DNA of 64,000 nt from NCBI GenBank assembly GCA_965657335.1, contig CBFHOH010000019.1, positions 30,895-94,894 of the forward strand. The letters run 5' to 3'. The notes under the pieces were generated by a model. The model was not told the origin of the DNA and did no database searches. It saw only the letters and a list, made by a program, of their open reading frames with translations. Of the stretch, positions 28,694-37,159 are shown piece after piece; the first letter of the stretch is position 1; every line of letters begins with the position of its first letter. The position numbers were made by a program, and so were the translations under genes. This DNA comes from UBA4582 sp965657335. GTDB lineage: Bacteria > Pseudomonadota > Gammaproteobacteria > Pseudomonadales > Azotimanducaceae.

Positions 28694-29929
28694 ATGCAAA
28701 CAAAGATACATTCAGAACTGATAAATGAGCCAAGGGTGCAGGAAGCAGATGAGATTTTGCGCAGCTGTGTTCATTGTGGCTTTTGTATTGCTACATGCCC
28801 CACTTACCAATTGTTAGGCGATGAGTTGGATGGTCCTAGGGGGAGAATCTATCTTATCAAGAACATGTTGGAAGATAACGATATCACTCGAGAAAGCCAG
28901 ACCCACCTTGACCAGTGTCTGACATGTCGTGCTTGTGAAACTACCTGTCCCTCCGGTGTGAAATACGCCCGGTTAATGGAAATTGGCCAGGAAATATCGG
29001 AAGAGTTGAGGCCGGCAGGTATTGGTGCTCGCATCCGCGACACGCTATTAAGAAGGCTTATGCCGACTCCTTCGATTTTCGCTGCGCTGACGCGGATCGG
29101 TAATTTATTTAAGCCAGTACTGCCCGCGCGGTTGGCTGAAAAGGTGCCTGCTATACCTGTCTTATCGTTAGAGGCGGTTAAAGCGCCTGTCGATCCGGTT
29201 AAGCGGGTGTTGGTATTGGAGGGTTGTGTACAAAAAGGCGCTACGCCGCAGGTGAATCAAGCGCTGGCTGCCCTATGTGCGCAGCATGATATATCGGTTA
29301 GTTTTCTAGCCGGTGAAAGCTGCTGTGGTTCGGTAGATTATCACTTGTCAGCGCAAGAGGCCGGTCGGAATAAAATGCGCAGGTTGTTAGATCAGCTTCA
29401 TCCAGTGTATGCAGACTATGATGCAATTGTCTCCACAGCTTCGGGTTGCGGCGCTACGCTCAAAGAATACGAGCAAATTCTTCAATACGATCTTGCTTAC
29501 AAACAAAAGGCGCGAGCGGTTGTGAGCAGGATTAAAGATGTGAGTGAAGTGTTAGCAGATGTCGACTTTACAAATCGCGCTGAAAATAAACTGCGCCGAG
29601 TGGCTTATCATTCGCCGTGCACGTTGCAACACGGACAGAAACTCACTGGTGTGGTTGAATCTCTATTAACCCGTGCAGGTTACGAGCTGGTGCATGTTAA
29701 TGACTCGCACCTTTGTTGTGGATCGGCCGGCACCTATTCGGTCACACATCCCACGATCGCCGATCAATTACTCGATAATAAACTGTCTCATTTGCAACAT
29801 CACGCGCCCGAAGTCATCGCGACAGCCAATGTTGGCTGCCAACTGCACCTCGCTAGTCGTGCCGGGGTACCGGTTGTACATTGGGTCGAATTGTTAGCGC
29901 AGGATTATTCGGGCGGCAATATACAGTAA
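28694..29929 (+). CDS. glcF: glycolate oxidase iron-sulfur subunit GlcF
   Basis: This 411-residue electron-transfer subunit has two 4Fe-4S motifs near the N-terminus, CVHCGFCIATCP (about residues 26-37) and CLTCRACETTCP (about 76-87). Two CCG domains follow with CCGSVDYH (about 213) and CCGSAGTYS (about 341), where cysteine pairs bind another cluster or interact with the quinone-linked partner. It completes the GlcDEF complex. A strong inverted repeat (29936-29964) stands between its stop and the convergent carbamoyltransferase gene. Confidence 0.95.
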   Translation: MQTKIHSELINEPRVQEADEILRSCVHCGFCIATCPTYQLLGDELDGPRGRIYLIKNMLEDNDITRESQTHLDQCLTCRACETTCPSGVKYARLMEIGQEISEELRPAGIGARIRDTLLRRLMPTPSIFAALTRIGNLFKPVLPARLAEKVPAIPVLSLEAVKAPVDPVKRVLVLEGCVQKGATPQVNQALAALCAQHDISVSFLAGESCCGSVDYHLSAQEAGRNKMRRLLDQLHPVYADYDAIVSTASGCGATLKEYEQILQYDLAYKQKARAVVSRIKDVSEVLADVDFTNRAENKLRRVAYHSPCTLQHGQKLTGVVESLLTRAGYELVHVNDSHLCCGSAGTYSVTHPTIADQLLDNKLSHLQHHAPEVIATANVGCQLHLASRAGVPVVHWVELLAQDYSGGNIQ

Positions 29930-29935
29930 GTGATC

Positions 29936-29964
29936 GCGTTTGCCGGCATTGAAAAGGCAAACGC
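29936..29964. terminator. hairpin between convergent glcF and carbamoyltransferase
   Basis: GCGTTTGCC at 29936-29944 and GGCAAACGC at 29956-29964 form a perfect 9-bp stem with an 11-nt loop. It lies seven bases after the glcF stop. No T-tract follows on either strand, so it is probably a transcript-end stabiliser or weak two-way terminator. Confidence 0.5.
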
Positions 29965-29987
29965 CAGGCAGGATCTTGTCCAACTCA

Positions 29988-30917
29988 CTACTTTGCTTCC
30001 CGATACAGCCACCAAAGAATCCCTTTTTGGGCGTGAAGTCGATTCTCCGCCTGTTGGTACATGATCGCACGGGGGTCTTTGGTCATCTCCGCACTGATCT
30101 CAAAACCGTCATGAATTGGCATATCATGCATGACTTTGCAGTCCACCCCTTTCAGCAACGCTGAATTAATCTGATAGGGCATCATTTCCCTGAGCTTTTT
30201 GTCGTTTTCTTCCTTGTGGTCAGGATTGTTGAAGTACTGCATATCAACCCAGGTATCGGTGTACACAAAATTGGCACCTTGCACCGCTGCGCGAGGGTCG
30301 GTTGTGTGCGATACAGTATCAGATTCAATAATCAGGTTCTGTACGTAGGCGTCTTGTGACTCGCCGTTATCAACTGCATCCGGGGTGGCGAGCGTGAGGT
30401 TGATACCTAATTTGTGACAAATCGTCACCAGAGAGTTAGAGACGTTGTTCTGCACACCAAGATAGGTCAATTTAGCATCTGCGAGCTCACCTTTGTGGTG
30501 CTCCATGATGGTAAGCACGTCGGTCATCGCCTGACAGGGATGGAATTTCTCGTCGCAGCCATTAATAACGGGTACCTGACTGGCGCGCATGATTTTTTGC
30601 AGGTCTTCGTTGTAGAGCAATCTGGCCATGATGCAACTGACGTTGCGCGAAAGATATTCGGTCTCATGTTCAATGCCTGATAAGACAAAATTTGAGGTCA
30701 TCCAGTCGATGTAAATCGCATGGCCGCCAAGTTCAGTCATCGCTGCTTCAAATGAAACGCGGGTACGCGTGCTGGTTTTCTGAAACAGCATCGCCAGTGA
30801 CTCACGGTGTAGCAGATTGTGGAAGTCTGACGGGTTGGCCTTGATTTCAAGGGCTTTGGTCAGAATTTCCCGCAGCTCTGCAGCGGTTAGGGATTGCAAA
30901 TTAGGAAGGTGTTTCAT
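29988..30917 (-). CDS. divergent ornithine-carbamoyltransferase-family protein, substrate unknown
   Basis: This 309-residue enzyme has the carbamoyl-phosphate binding motifs intact: STRTR at residues 49-53 and HPCQ at 126-129. The parts that select the amino substrate in ornithine carbamoyltransferase are changed. HCLP is replaced by HDMP (264-267), and the D-x-x-x-SMG loop reads DTWVDMQYFN (221-230) with a longer charged insertion. It is therefore probably a transcarbamylase for another amine or ureide, and not ArgF. The ATG at 30917 is chosen because AAGAGA lies upstream; a TTG 21 nt earlier in the same frame would fall in the leader T-tract region. It is divergent from tcuAB. Confidence 0.88.
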   Translation of the reverse strand: MKHLPNLQSLTAAELREILTKALEIKANPSDFHNLLHRESLAMLFQKTSTRTRVSFEAAMTELGGHAIYIDWMTSNFVLSGIEHETEYLSRNVSCIMARLLYNEDLQKIMRASQVPVINGCDEKFHPCQAMTDVLTIMEHHKGELADAKLTYLGVQNNVSNSLVTICHKLGINLTLATPDAVDNGESQDAYVQNLIIESDTVSHTTDPRAAVQGANFVYTDTWVDMQYFNNPDHKEENDKKLREMMPYQINSALLKGVDCKVMHDMPIHDGFEISAEMTKDPRAIMYQQAENRLHAQKGILWWLYREAK

Positions 30918-30936
30918 GAGAGCATTTCTCTTAGCC

Positions 30937-30963
30937 AAAAAAAAAAGACCGGCATACCGGACC
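30937..30963 (-). terminator. candidate leader terminator/attenuator before the carbamoyltransferase
   Basis: Read on the minus strand, CCGG, loop UAUG, CCGG (30960-30949), with a G-C pair beyond a mismatch, is followed at once by ten T residues (30946-30937). That is the form of an intrinsic terminator. It lies 20 nt before the carbamoyltransferase start on the same strand, with no gene upstream on that strand, so it can only act on this gene's own leader. A second hairpin (CCCG, ATAAA, CGGG) lies just before it, near 30980-30994. Confidence 0.45.
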
Positions 30964-31074
30964 CTTAATTTAACCAGCGAACCCCGTTTATCGGGCGCTT
31001 TGTTACGTCATGGTGGTCTATCCCAGAACGAAGGACGGGAAATTACCGGAATGTTCGCGACTTGTACAGCCCTG

Positions 31075-31080
31075 ATTATC
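31075..31080 (-). promoter_or_regulatory. possible -10 box for the carbamoyltransferase
   Basis: GATAAT on the minus strand resembles a sigma-70 -10 hexamer. The matching -35 at 17-bp spacing (GATCTT) is poor. If used, it would give a leader of about 150 nt that carries the candidate attenuator. Confidence 0.25.
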
Positions 31081-31138
31081 GCGATGTCATCAGTGTTAAG
31101 ATCACGTCAGTGCGCAATAATAAAGAGAGGCAAAGGAT

Positions 31139-32524
31139 GTGAAGCAGGATTTTGATGTGCTCGTAATCGGCGCTGGTCATGCGGGATTAACCGCAGCTAT
31201 TTGTGCTGCAGAATCCGGTGCTTCTGTTTGTGTGTTGGAGGTGTCACCTAAAAATGTCCGGGGCGGCAACAGTAAACACACCAGAAATCTACGCCCGATG
31301 CACGAGACAGCGCTCTATCCACTGGAGGACAGCTATGGGTTTGATGAGTATTTTGACGACCTTTTGCGAGTCACTGACGGCGAAACCAATCGTGAATTGG
31401 CCTCGCTGACACTGCAGGAGTCAGCTAGCAGCATGCAGTGGCTCAAAGACCACGGCGTCGCATTTCAGCCTCCGCTTGGCGGTACGTTGCATTTAGGCCG
31501 AACTAACGCATTTTTTCTTGGTGGCGGCAAAGCGGTGATGAACGCCCTTTTTCAATGCAGCGAGAAATTAGGTATCCGCGTTGTCTACGAGGCACAGGAA
31601 ATTCAAATTGACATTGAAAGTGGTGTTTTCAGGCGGGTCACCTATATTCAGGAGGACCAATCTGAGGAATTGACGGCGGCTTCTTTAGTGGTCGCCGCTG
31701 GTGGTTTCGAGGCAAACCTTGAGTGGCTGTCGGAGGCTTGGGGTCATGCGGCGCATAATTTTTTAGTTCGTGGCACGCCCTATAATAGAGGCGATATTTT
31801 ACGCCAGTTGCTCGCGGCTGATGCGGTGCAAATTGGCGATGCTCGGCAATGTCACGCAGTAGCGATAGATGGCCGCGCCCCAAAATTTGATGGAGGCATT
31901 TGTAGCCGAATTGACTGCGTACCTCTTGGCATTGTTGTGAATAATCAAGCGGCAAGATTTTACGATGAAGGAGAGGATTTTTGGCCCAAACGTTACGCGA
32001 TCTGGGGCAGGCTGGTGGCAGCACAACCTGATCAGGTCGCTTATTCCATCATTGATAGTCGGTCGACCGGTTTGTTTATGCCAACGGTTTTTCCGCCGGT
32101 CGAAGCATCTAGCCTGCACGAACTGGCGGAAAAATTGGGTTTGCCGCAGGAAAATCTAATCAAGACGGTAGCGGAATTTAATCGTTCAGTAGTAGACGGT
32201 GAATTCAATCATCAGGCGCTGGATACCTGTCACACTGACGGTCTTATGATCGAAAAAACCCATTGGGCGCGCAAACTGGATAAACCGCCATTTCGCGCTT
32301 ATATGTTGCGTCCTGGTATTACTTTCACCTACCTGGGCGTCGAGGTGGATGCTAACGCAAGGGTGAAATTTGCAGCATCGAAGGGCACGGGAAATATTTT
32401 TGCGGCGGGTGAAATTATGGCGGGCAACGTACTTGGGCAGGGTTATCTAGCAGGCATTGGTATGACGATCGGTAGCGTATTTGGAAGAATAGCGGGGCGT
32501 GAGGCGGCAAAAAATGCAACATGA
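31139..32524 (+). CDS. tcuA: FAD-dependent tricarballylate dehydrogenase TcuA
   Basis: This 461-residue flavoprotein has an N-terminal dinucleotide-binding motif (VIGAGHAGLTAA, residues 7-18) and a C-terminal FAD segment with AAGEIMAGNVLGQGYLAG, as in the succinate dehydrogenase/fumarate reductase flavoprotein class. Its pairing with a TcuB-type partner supports TcuA, which oxidises tricarballylate to cis-aconitate. The start is GTG at 31139; the ATG two bases earlier would stop at once. AAAGGAT precedes it. The TcuR regulator and TcuC transporter usual in Salmonella are not in the window. Confidence 0.87.
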   Translation: MKQDFDVLVIGAGHAGLTAAICAAESGASVCVLEVSPKNVRGGNSKHTRNLRPMHETALYPLEDSYGFDEYFDDLLRVTDGETNRELASLTLQESASSMQWLKDHGVAFQPPLGGTLHLGRTNAFFLGGGKAVMNALFQCSEKLGIRVVYEAQEIQIDIESGVFRRVTYIQEDQSEELTAASLVVAAGGFEANLEWLSEAWGHAAHNFLVRGTPYNRGDILRQLLAADAVQIGDARQCHAVAIDGRAPKFDGGICSRIDCVPLGIVVNNQAARFYDEGEDFWPKRYAIWGRLVAAQPDQVAYSIIDSRSTGLFMPTVFPPVEASSLHELAEKLGLPQENLIKTVAEFNRSVVDGEFNHQALDTCHTDGLMIEKTHWARKLDKPPFRAYMLRPGITFTYLGVEVDANARVKFAASKGTGNIFAAGEIMAGNVLGQGYLAGIGMTIGSVFGRIAGREAAKNAT

Positions 32525-33656
32525 GATCGTCCAGGTAAAAGAAAACGTTGCTGCATCGAATCTTATCCCGCTCTATGAAGAGTCCGCCCGAATCATGACG
32601 ATTTGTAACGCCTGTCGTTTTTGTGAGGGGCATTGCGCTGTATTCCCGGCGATGGAACAACGTCTTACTTTTGACAAAGAAACCATCGATTATCTGGCAA
32701 ACCTGTGCCACCAGTGCGGGGCGTGTTACCAACATTGCCAATATGCCGACCCACACGAATTTAATGTTAACGTCCCGCGTGTTTTTGCCGATGTACGTCA
32801 CCAGAGCTACGCCACGTATGCATGGCCAAGGCAAATGGACTGGGCGATTCGAAACGCCGGATGGTTCACTGTTTTGACCACAATGCTTGCGACGCTGTTG
32901 CTGTTTTTAGGCACCACATTGTCTGCGAATGAATCTTCAGAGGGTGCTGGGTTTTATACAATTATCTCACACGACGCCATGGTGGCTATGTTTGGAACCG
33001 CTGGCTTATTGACGTTGTTGGTGTGGTGTTTTTCAGTCAGAGGGTTCTGGTTAACGACTTCGCTGCCCGCGGTTTTTGGCATTCCTGTATCGGTCTACCG
33101 TCGTGCGCTTGTAAGTATCCTGACCTTGAAAAATCTTGACGGCGGACATGGTAAGGGATGTTACGAGACGGGTGAGGTTGCCTCTCAAATGCGCCGTATC
33201 TTTCATCACCTGACGATGTATGGTTTTTTGTTTTGTTTTATTGCGACCTCCATAGGCACGATTTATCACTACGGACTCAGCGCGCCGGCGCCCTACGATT
33301 GGCTTTCTGCGCCAAAGTTATTTGGTGTCACGGGTGGCCTTGGTCTGCTTGTCGGCAGTGCTGGTTTATGGTGGTGCAAGCAAAGTACAGAGCAGGCGAT
33401 TACAAGCGATGATAGCGGGTCGGGTAATAGCTTCATTGGACTGCTTTTTTTTACCAGTTTGACTGGGTTGGCATTGCCGTTGTTAAAAGCAAGTGATTAT
33501 CTTGCGATGGCATTGTGTCTACACTTAGGTGTTGTGTTGGCGTTATTCCTGAATTTTGCATGGGGTAAATTTATGCACGGTCTTTACAGATCCATTGCGC
33601 TGTTGGCGAGCGAATACGAAAAATATGTATCCACGCATAAAAATACGACTGGGTAG
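32514..33656 (+). CDS. tcuB: tricarballylate utilisation protein TcuB
   Basis: This 380-residue membrane iron-sulfur protein takes electrons from TcuA. Two 4Fe-4S-type motifs lie in the N-terminal region: CNACRFCEGHC (about 33-43) and CHQCGACYQHC (about 64-74). Six hydrophobic helices follow with histidines in HHLTMYGF and HYGLS that may bind haem. The ATG at 32514 lies inside the end of tcuA (11-nt overlap); a GTG at 32499 is an alternative start. The pair should reoxidise the TcuA flavin into the quinone pool. Confidence 0.9.
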   Translation: MQHEIVQVKENVAASNLIPLYEESARIMTICNACRFCEGHCAVFPAMEQRLTFDKETIDYLANLCHQCGACYQHCQYADPHEFNVNVPRVFADVRHQSYATYAWPRQMDWAIRNAGWFTVLTTMLATLLLFLGTTLSANESSEGAGFYTIISHDAMVAMFGTAGLLTLLVWCFSVRGFWLTTSLPAVFGIPVSVYRRALVSILTLKNLDGGHGKGCYETGEVASQMRRIFHHLTMYGFLFCFIATSIGTIYHYGLSAPAPYDWLSAPKLFGVTGGLGLLVGSAGLWWCKQSTEQAITSDDSGSGNSFIGLLFFTSLTGLALPLLKASDYLAMALCLHLGVVLALFLNFAWGKFMHGLYRSIALLASEYEKYVSTHKNTTG

Positions 33657-33831
33657 CGAGGCGGCTGCTTTTTGAATCAGTCGGCGGTTGTTTAGCGGGT
33701 CGTTATGAGGCGCGCCAAGTCTTTTCCGACGGAACAGAAATAGTCAGGCGTCTCTACGATGCCAAGCAATGTTGAAGTTTGGTAGTTGCAGTAGTAGCTT
33801 GAGTGACAAAAGAACAGAAGGAATACTTTAA

Positions 33832-34200
33832 GTGAAATATCGAAATCTCGGCGCTACCGGCACGAAGGTTTCTCTGGTGGGTATTGGTTGTAACAATTTT
33901 GGTCTTCGCTGCGACCAGCGTGCCACCACAGAGGTAGTAGACACAGCGATAGAGTTGGGTATTAACCTTTTTGATACCGCAGACGTTTATGGTGCTGGGG
34001 GAACCTCGGAGGAATATCTCGGTAACGCGATCGCAAAAAAGGACAGAAGCAGTATTGTTATCGCAACTAAATTCGCCAATCCCATGAGTGCGGGAGAGCA
34101 TCTACGGGGTGCTTCGCAGGTTCCGTCCAACGTCGAGTCGGCGCGGTGGGAGTTAAGTGAAGCACAAATGACTGCCGTGAACGAAATTTCAAAAAGGTAA
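33832..34200 (+). pseudogene. internally deleted aldo/keto reductase
   Basis: The 122-residue frame begins like a normal aldo/keto reductase: LGATGTKVSLVGIGCNNFG, the NADPH-fold segment and the catalytic-region DTADVYGAGGTSEEYLG, with Asp and Tyr in place (about residues 45-55). After ATKFANPMSAGEHLRGAS (about 78-95) it jumps straight to a typical C-terminal helix, VESARWELSEAQMTAVNEI. About 200 residues that form most of the TIM barrel are missing, without a frame break. It cannot fold as a reductase and is probably a decaying relic. The start is GTG after GAAGGA. Confidence 0.75.
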
Positions 34201-34206
34201 TTGGGT

Positions 34207-34944
34207 ATGTGCGGTCGGTTCAATATCATTAGCTCACCCGTGACACAATATATTATGTCTATTCTCGAAGGCGATATTTCAGTGATAAATCATACTGTGT
34301 TGTCTGGACAAAACGATCCTTCTTTGCTGAATTTGAATATTCAAACCCGCTACAACATCGCTCCGACGGACCAGGTGCCGGTATTGCTGCGAACCGAAGA
34401 TGGCCGTTGGGATATGCGTGATATGCGCTGGTGGTTGGTACCCTATTGGTCCAAGGGTCCAGACAGCAAGTACACGATGTTTAACGCAAAGAGTGAGACT
34501 CTCACAACCAGTAGGGCCTATAAGCAGCCATTTAAGACAAGGCGCGCGATTGTGCCGGCGTCGGGATACTATGAATGGGTGAAGCAAGCGGGCGCAAAAA
34601 AGCCTTTCTATGTCGAGCCAGCGGGTACTGAGGGTTTGGGTTTTGCGGCGATCTGGGAAACTTGGAAAGGTGAGAGCGCCATTATAGAAAGCTGTAGTAT
34701 CGTGACGACTGCCGCAACCGAGGGTATGGCCACTTTGCACCACAGAGTGCCTGTCATGCTAGCAGCAGGAGAGGTCGATGCTTGGGTCAACCCGGAAAGT
34801 GATGCAGAAACGCTGACTAACATCATGGCGCCGGCACACAAGTTTTCGCTAAGCATTACGCCGGTTTCAACTCACGTCAATAACGCCAGAAACAAAGATC
34901 AGGCATGTCTCGAAATCGTGGGTGAGTCAATTATTATTAACTAG
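34207..34944 (+). CDS. SRAP-domain DNA-protein crosslink protein (YedK/HMCES family)
   Basis: This 245-residue protein matches SOS-response-associated peptidases. After removal of Met1 the catalytic Cys2 (MCGRFN) forms a thiazolidine link with abasic sites in single-stranded DNA and shields them. Asn93, Glu123 (YYEW) and His178 (LHHRVP) complete the active site. The ATG at 34207 must be the start, because the next residue has to be the cysteine; a TTG two codons upstream would bury it. Residues 20-48 contain an insertion compared with compact YedK. It begins 6 nt after the aldo/keto reductase relic. Confidence 0.95.
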   Translation: MCGRFNIISSPVTQYIMSILEGDISVINHTVLSGQNDPSLLNLNIQTRYNIAPTDQVPVLLRTEDGRWDMRDMRWWLVPYWSKGPDSKYTMFNAKSETLTTSRAYKQPFKTRRAIVPASGYYEWVKQAGAKKPFYVEPAGTEGLGFAAIWETWKGESAIIESCSIVTTAATEGMATLHHRVPVMLAAGEVDAWVNPESDAETLTNIMAPAHKFSLSITPVSTHVNNARNKDQACLEIVGESIIIN

Positions 34945-34968
34945 GTGTTTGTGCGCTGTGTGGTGCGA

Positions 34969-35190
34969 CTAATTTCGCGAAACGTGAAATGTGTTGTCGT
35001 CACCAATGTTGTCGAGGCTGTATTTCACTTCCTCGATAATGTCTGCATTCGGGCGGCCACTCTCCTGATATCGTTCGATCAGTTTCCACACCAGCGCTTG
35101 GCCATAGGCGTTCAAATCAACATTGTTTTCTGCTGCTTCCGCGATTCCCGCTTCAAGGTGTTGTTTCGCAAGTGAATATGCATCAGCCAT
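34969..35190 (-). CDS. small hypothetical protein, 73 residues
   Basis: The frame starts with ATG and has GGAG eight bases upstream. The protein is acidic and mainly helical (LAKQHLEAGIAEAAENN, ALVWKLIERYQESG) and ends in a short polar tail; there are no cysteines, membrane segment or signal peptide. No family is recognised with confidence. Its well-formed start and lack of overlap with neighbours favour a real gene. It is convergent with the SRAP gene and divergent from the acyl-CoA synthetase gene. Confidence 0.65.
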   Translation of the reverse strand: MADAYSLAKQHLEAGIAEAAENNVDLNAYGQALVWKLIERYQESGRPNADIIEEVKYSLDNIGDDNTFHVSRN

Positions 35191-35392
35191 TTAAGAGCTC
35201 CAGAATAAGTGAAGGGTTGAGATGTTTGCGAGCATACCTCATTACGCCATCAAGTTACTGACGAGGATCAAACAATCAGCTTTGTGAATTGGTTGGAATA
35301 TACCTCGCAGATAGATTGCCCAGTGTCATGATCAAGCGGGCGCTGAAGGGTATTACTCACTTGCGTCTCTCCTAAAGTTAATGCAATCTCGA

Positions 35393-35413
35393 AGTCAGGT
35401 AACAAAACTGACT
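35393..35413. promoter_or_regulatory. inverted repeat upstream of acyl-CoA synthetase
   Basis: AGTCAG (35393-35398) and CTGACT (35408-35413) form a 6-bp inverted repeat with a 9-nt spacer, about 55 bp before the acyl-CoA synthetase start. This is a plausible operator half-site arrangement, but no regulator is known. Confidence 0.3.
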
Positions 35414-35426
35414 GCTTTTGTGCGAT

Positions 35427-35450
35427 AAGAAAACAAGAAAACAAGAAAAT
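35427..35450 (+). repeat. three tandem 8-bp A-rich repeats
   Basis: AAGAAAAC, AAGAAAAC and AAGAAAAT occur end to end, just before the ribosome site of the acyl-CoA synthetase. Copy-number change by slippage is possible and would alter the leader, not the reading frame. Confidence 0.55.
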
Positions 35451-35468
35451 AAAAAGAGGGATGCGAGA

Positions 35469-37067
35469 GTGAGTGATAAGAACAGACTGGAACTGGCAGG
35501 CGCGGCAGCGACGGGCATGATTACTGCGTACCACGCGCAGGAAAGACCGGAAACAAAAGCCGTGGTATCAAATTATGGCGAGAGAACGTTCGCTGAGCTC
35601 AATGCTCGAGTGAATCAACTCGCCCGTGTGCTGCGAAAAGCGGGACTCAAACCGGACGACGGGGTGGCGATGTTACTCACAAATCGTCCAGAATTTGTCG
35701 AGGTCTACTACGCTTGCATGCGCACCGGGTTGCGAATCACGCCAATCAACTGGCACCTCACGGGTGATAATGCCTCATATATCGTGACCAATAGCGGCGC
35801 AAAGGCGTTCATTGCTGATATCCGCTGCCAAGCACCAGCAATAGAAGCGTTGCAAGACAATGAGACTGAGCTCAATCTCTCACTGGCAGTTGGTGGCGCC
35901 ATCAGCGGTTTTCAGGATTACGATCGGGTGCTGGCCGATGAAGATACAACTAACATCGAAGGACCTGAAATAGGCACCCAGATGTTATACACCTCCGGCA
36001 CAACTGGACGGCCAAAGGGGGTTTACCGGGAACGAGAATTACCGGGCAATCCGCCATCACCCCAAGCGGCAACGACAACAAGAACAGTTCAATCAGCTGG
36101 TTTTCAGGCAGGGCAAGACCTCGTGCTTTGCACCGGACCTGCCTATCACGCAGCCCCTTTGACTTTTAACATTACTTTGCCGCTAGCAGCTGGCGTCGGT
36201 ACGGTCTTGATGGATAAGTGGGATGCAGAAGAGACGCTGCGCCTCATTGAAAGCCATGGCATTACGCATACACATATGGTCGCAACGATGTTCCACAGAT
36301 TGTTGGCCTTGCCCGAGGACGTGCGTGGTAAATATGATCTTTCGAGTATGCGTTACATTCTTCACGGTGCGGCGCCTTGTCCGGTGCATACCAAACAGGA
36401 AATGATTGACTGGGTAGGACCCGTGATCTTCGAATATTATGCCGCGACCGAGGGCGGCGGCGGTTTTTTTATTGATTCTGAAGAGTGGTTGAAAAAGCCG
36501 GGTAGCGTCGGAAAGGCACCGCCCGAGGCCGATAATAAAATCGTTGATGACGATGGCAATGAGGTGCCCGTAGAAGAAGTCGGCACGATTTATTTTAGAT
36601 CACCACCCGTCAAATTTGTTTATTTCAAGGATAACGACAAGACCAACAATAGCTACGCCGGGGACTACTTTACACTGGGTGATATGGGTTATTTTGATGA
36701 CGACGGTTATCTGTTTTTAACCGGTCGTAACGCCGAGACGATTATCTCCGGCGGTGTGAATATCTATCCTCAGGAGACCGATGACGTTTTGCTGAAACAC
36801 CCTGCGGTGGGTGATGTCTGCACCGTTGGCATACCAAGCGAGGAGTGGGGTGAAGAGGTGAGATCTGTTGTGATGCTGAAAGACTCGAGCGTGGATAACG
36901 CCGCGGTGGTTCACGAACTCATCGCTTTTTGTCGTGATCACTTACCACATTTTAAGTGTCCAAGATCGATTGATATTGTTGCAGACCTACCGAGATTACC
37001 CTCGGGTAAGATTCAGCGCAAAGTAGTCAGGGCGCCTTACTGGGAAGGCCGGAAACGTCAGATTTAA
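35469..37067 (+). CDS. acyl-CoA synthetase (AMP-forming)
   Basis: This 532-residue enzyme is of the AMP-binding superfamily and activates a carboxylic acid as its acyl-CoA. The P-loop motif YTSGTTGRPKGV is at about residues 177-188, YYAATEGGG near 320, GDMGYFDDDGYLFLTGR near 400-417 and the catalytic lysine in LPSGKIQRKV near 515. A TTG 51 nt upstream in the same frame exists, but the GTG at 35469 has GAGGGA seven bases before it and fits the family N-terminus. Chain length of the substrate is not evident. It stands alone on the plus strand, downstream of an A-rich repeat leader. Confidence 0.92.
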   Translation: MSDKNRLELAGAAATGMITAYHAQERPETKAVVSNYGERTFAELNARVNQLARVLRKAGLKPDDGVAMLLTNRPEFVEVYYACMRTGLRITPINWHLTGDNASYIVTNSGAKAFIADIRCQAPAIEALQDNETELNLSLAVGGAISGFQDYDRVLADEDTTNIEGPEIGTQMLYTSGTTGRPKGVYRERELPGNPPSPQAATTTRTVQSAGFQAGQDLVLCTGPAYHAAPLTFNITLPLAAGVGTVLMDKWDAEETLRLIESHGITHTHMVATMFHRLLALPEDVRGKYDLSSMRYILHGAAPCPVHTKQEMIDWVGPVIFEYYAATEGGGGFFIDSEEWLKKPGSVGKAPPEADNKIVDDDGNEVPVEEVGTIYFRSPPVKFVYFKDNDKTNNSYAGDYFTLGDMGYFDDDGYLFLTGRNAETIISGGVNIYPQETDDVLLKHPAVGDVCTVGIPSEEWGEEVRSVVMLKDSSVDNAAVVHELIAFCRDHLPHFKCPRSIDIVADLPRLPSGKIQRKVVRAPYWEGRKRQI

Positions 37068-37138
37068 TGGGCTCAAATAACACCAAAGCAATGGCGAACC
37101 CCTCAAGCGCGATTTGATTGCGCCGGAGGGAAATTCTG

Positions 37139-37159
37139 CAGGCACTTAATTAGTGCCTG
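37139..37159. terminator. hairpin at the convergent gene ends
   Basis: CAGGCAC and GTGCCTG form a perfect 7-bp stem with a TTAATTA loop. The loop contains the stop codon of the minus-strand basic protein gene, and the stem lies about 70 bp after the acyl-CoA synthetase stop. It is probably a shared terminator; the T-tract is weak on both sides. Confidence 0.5.
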
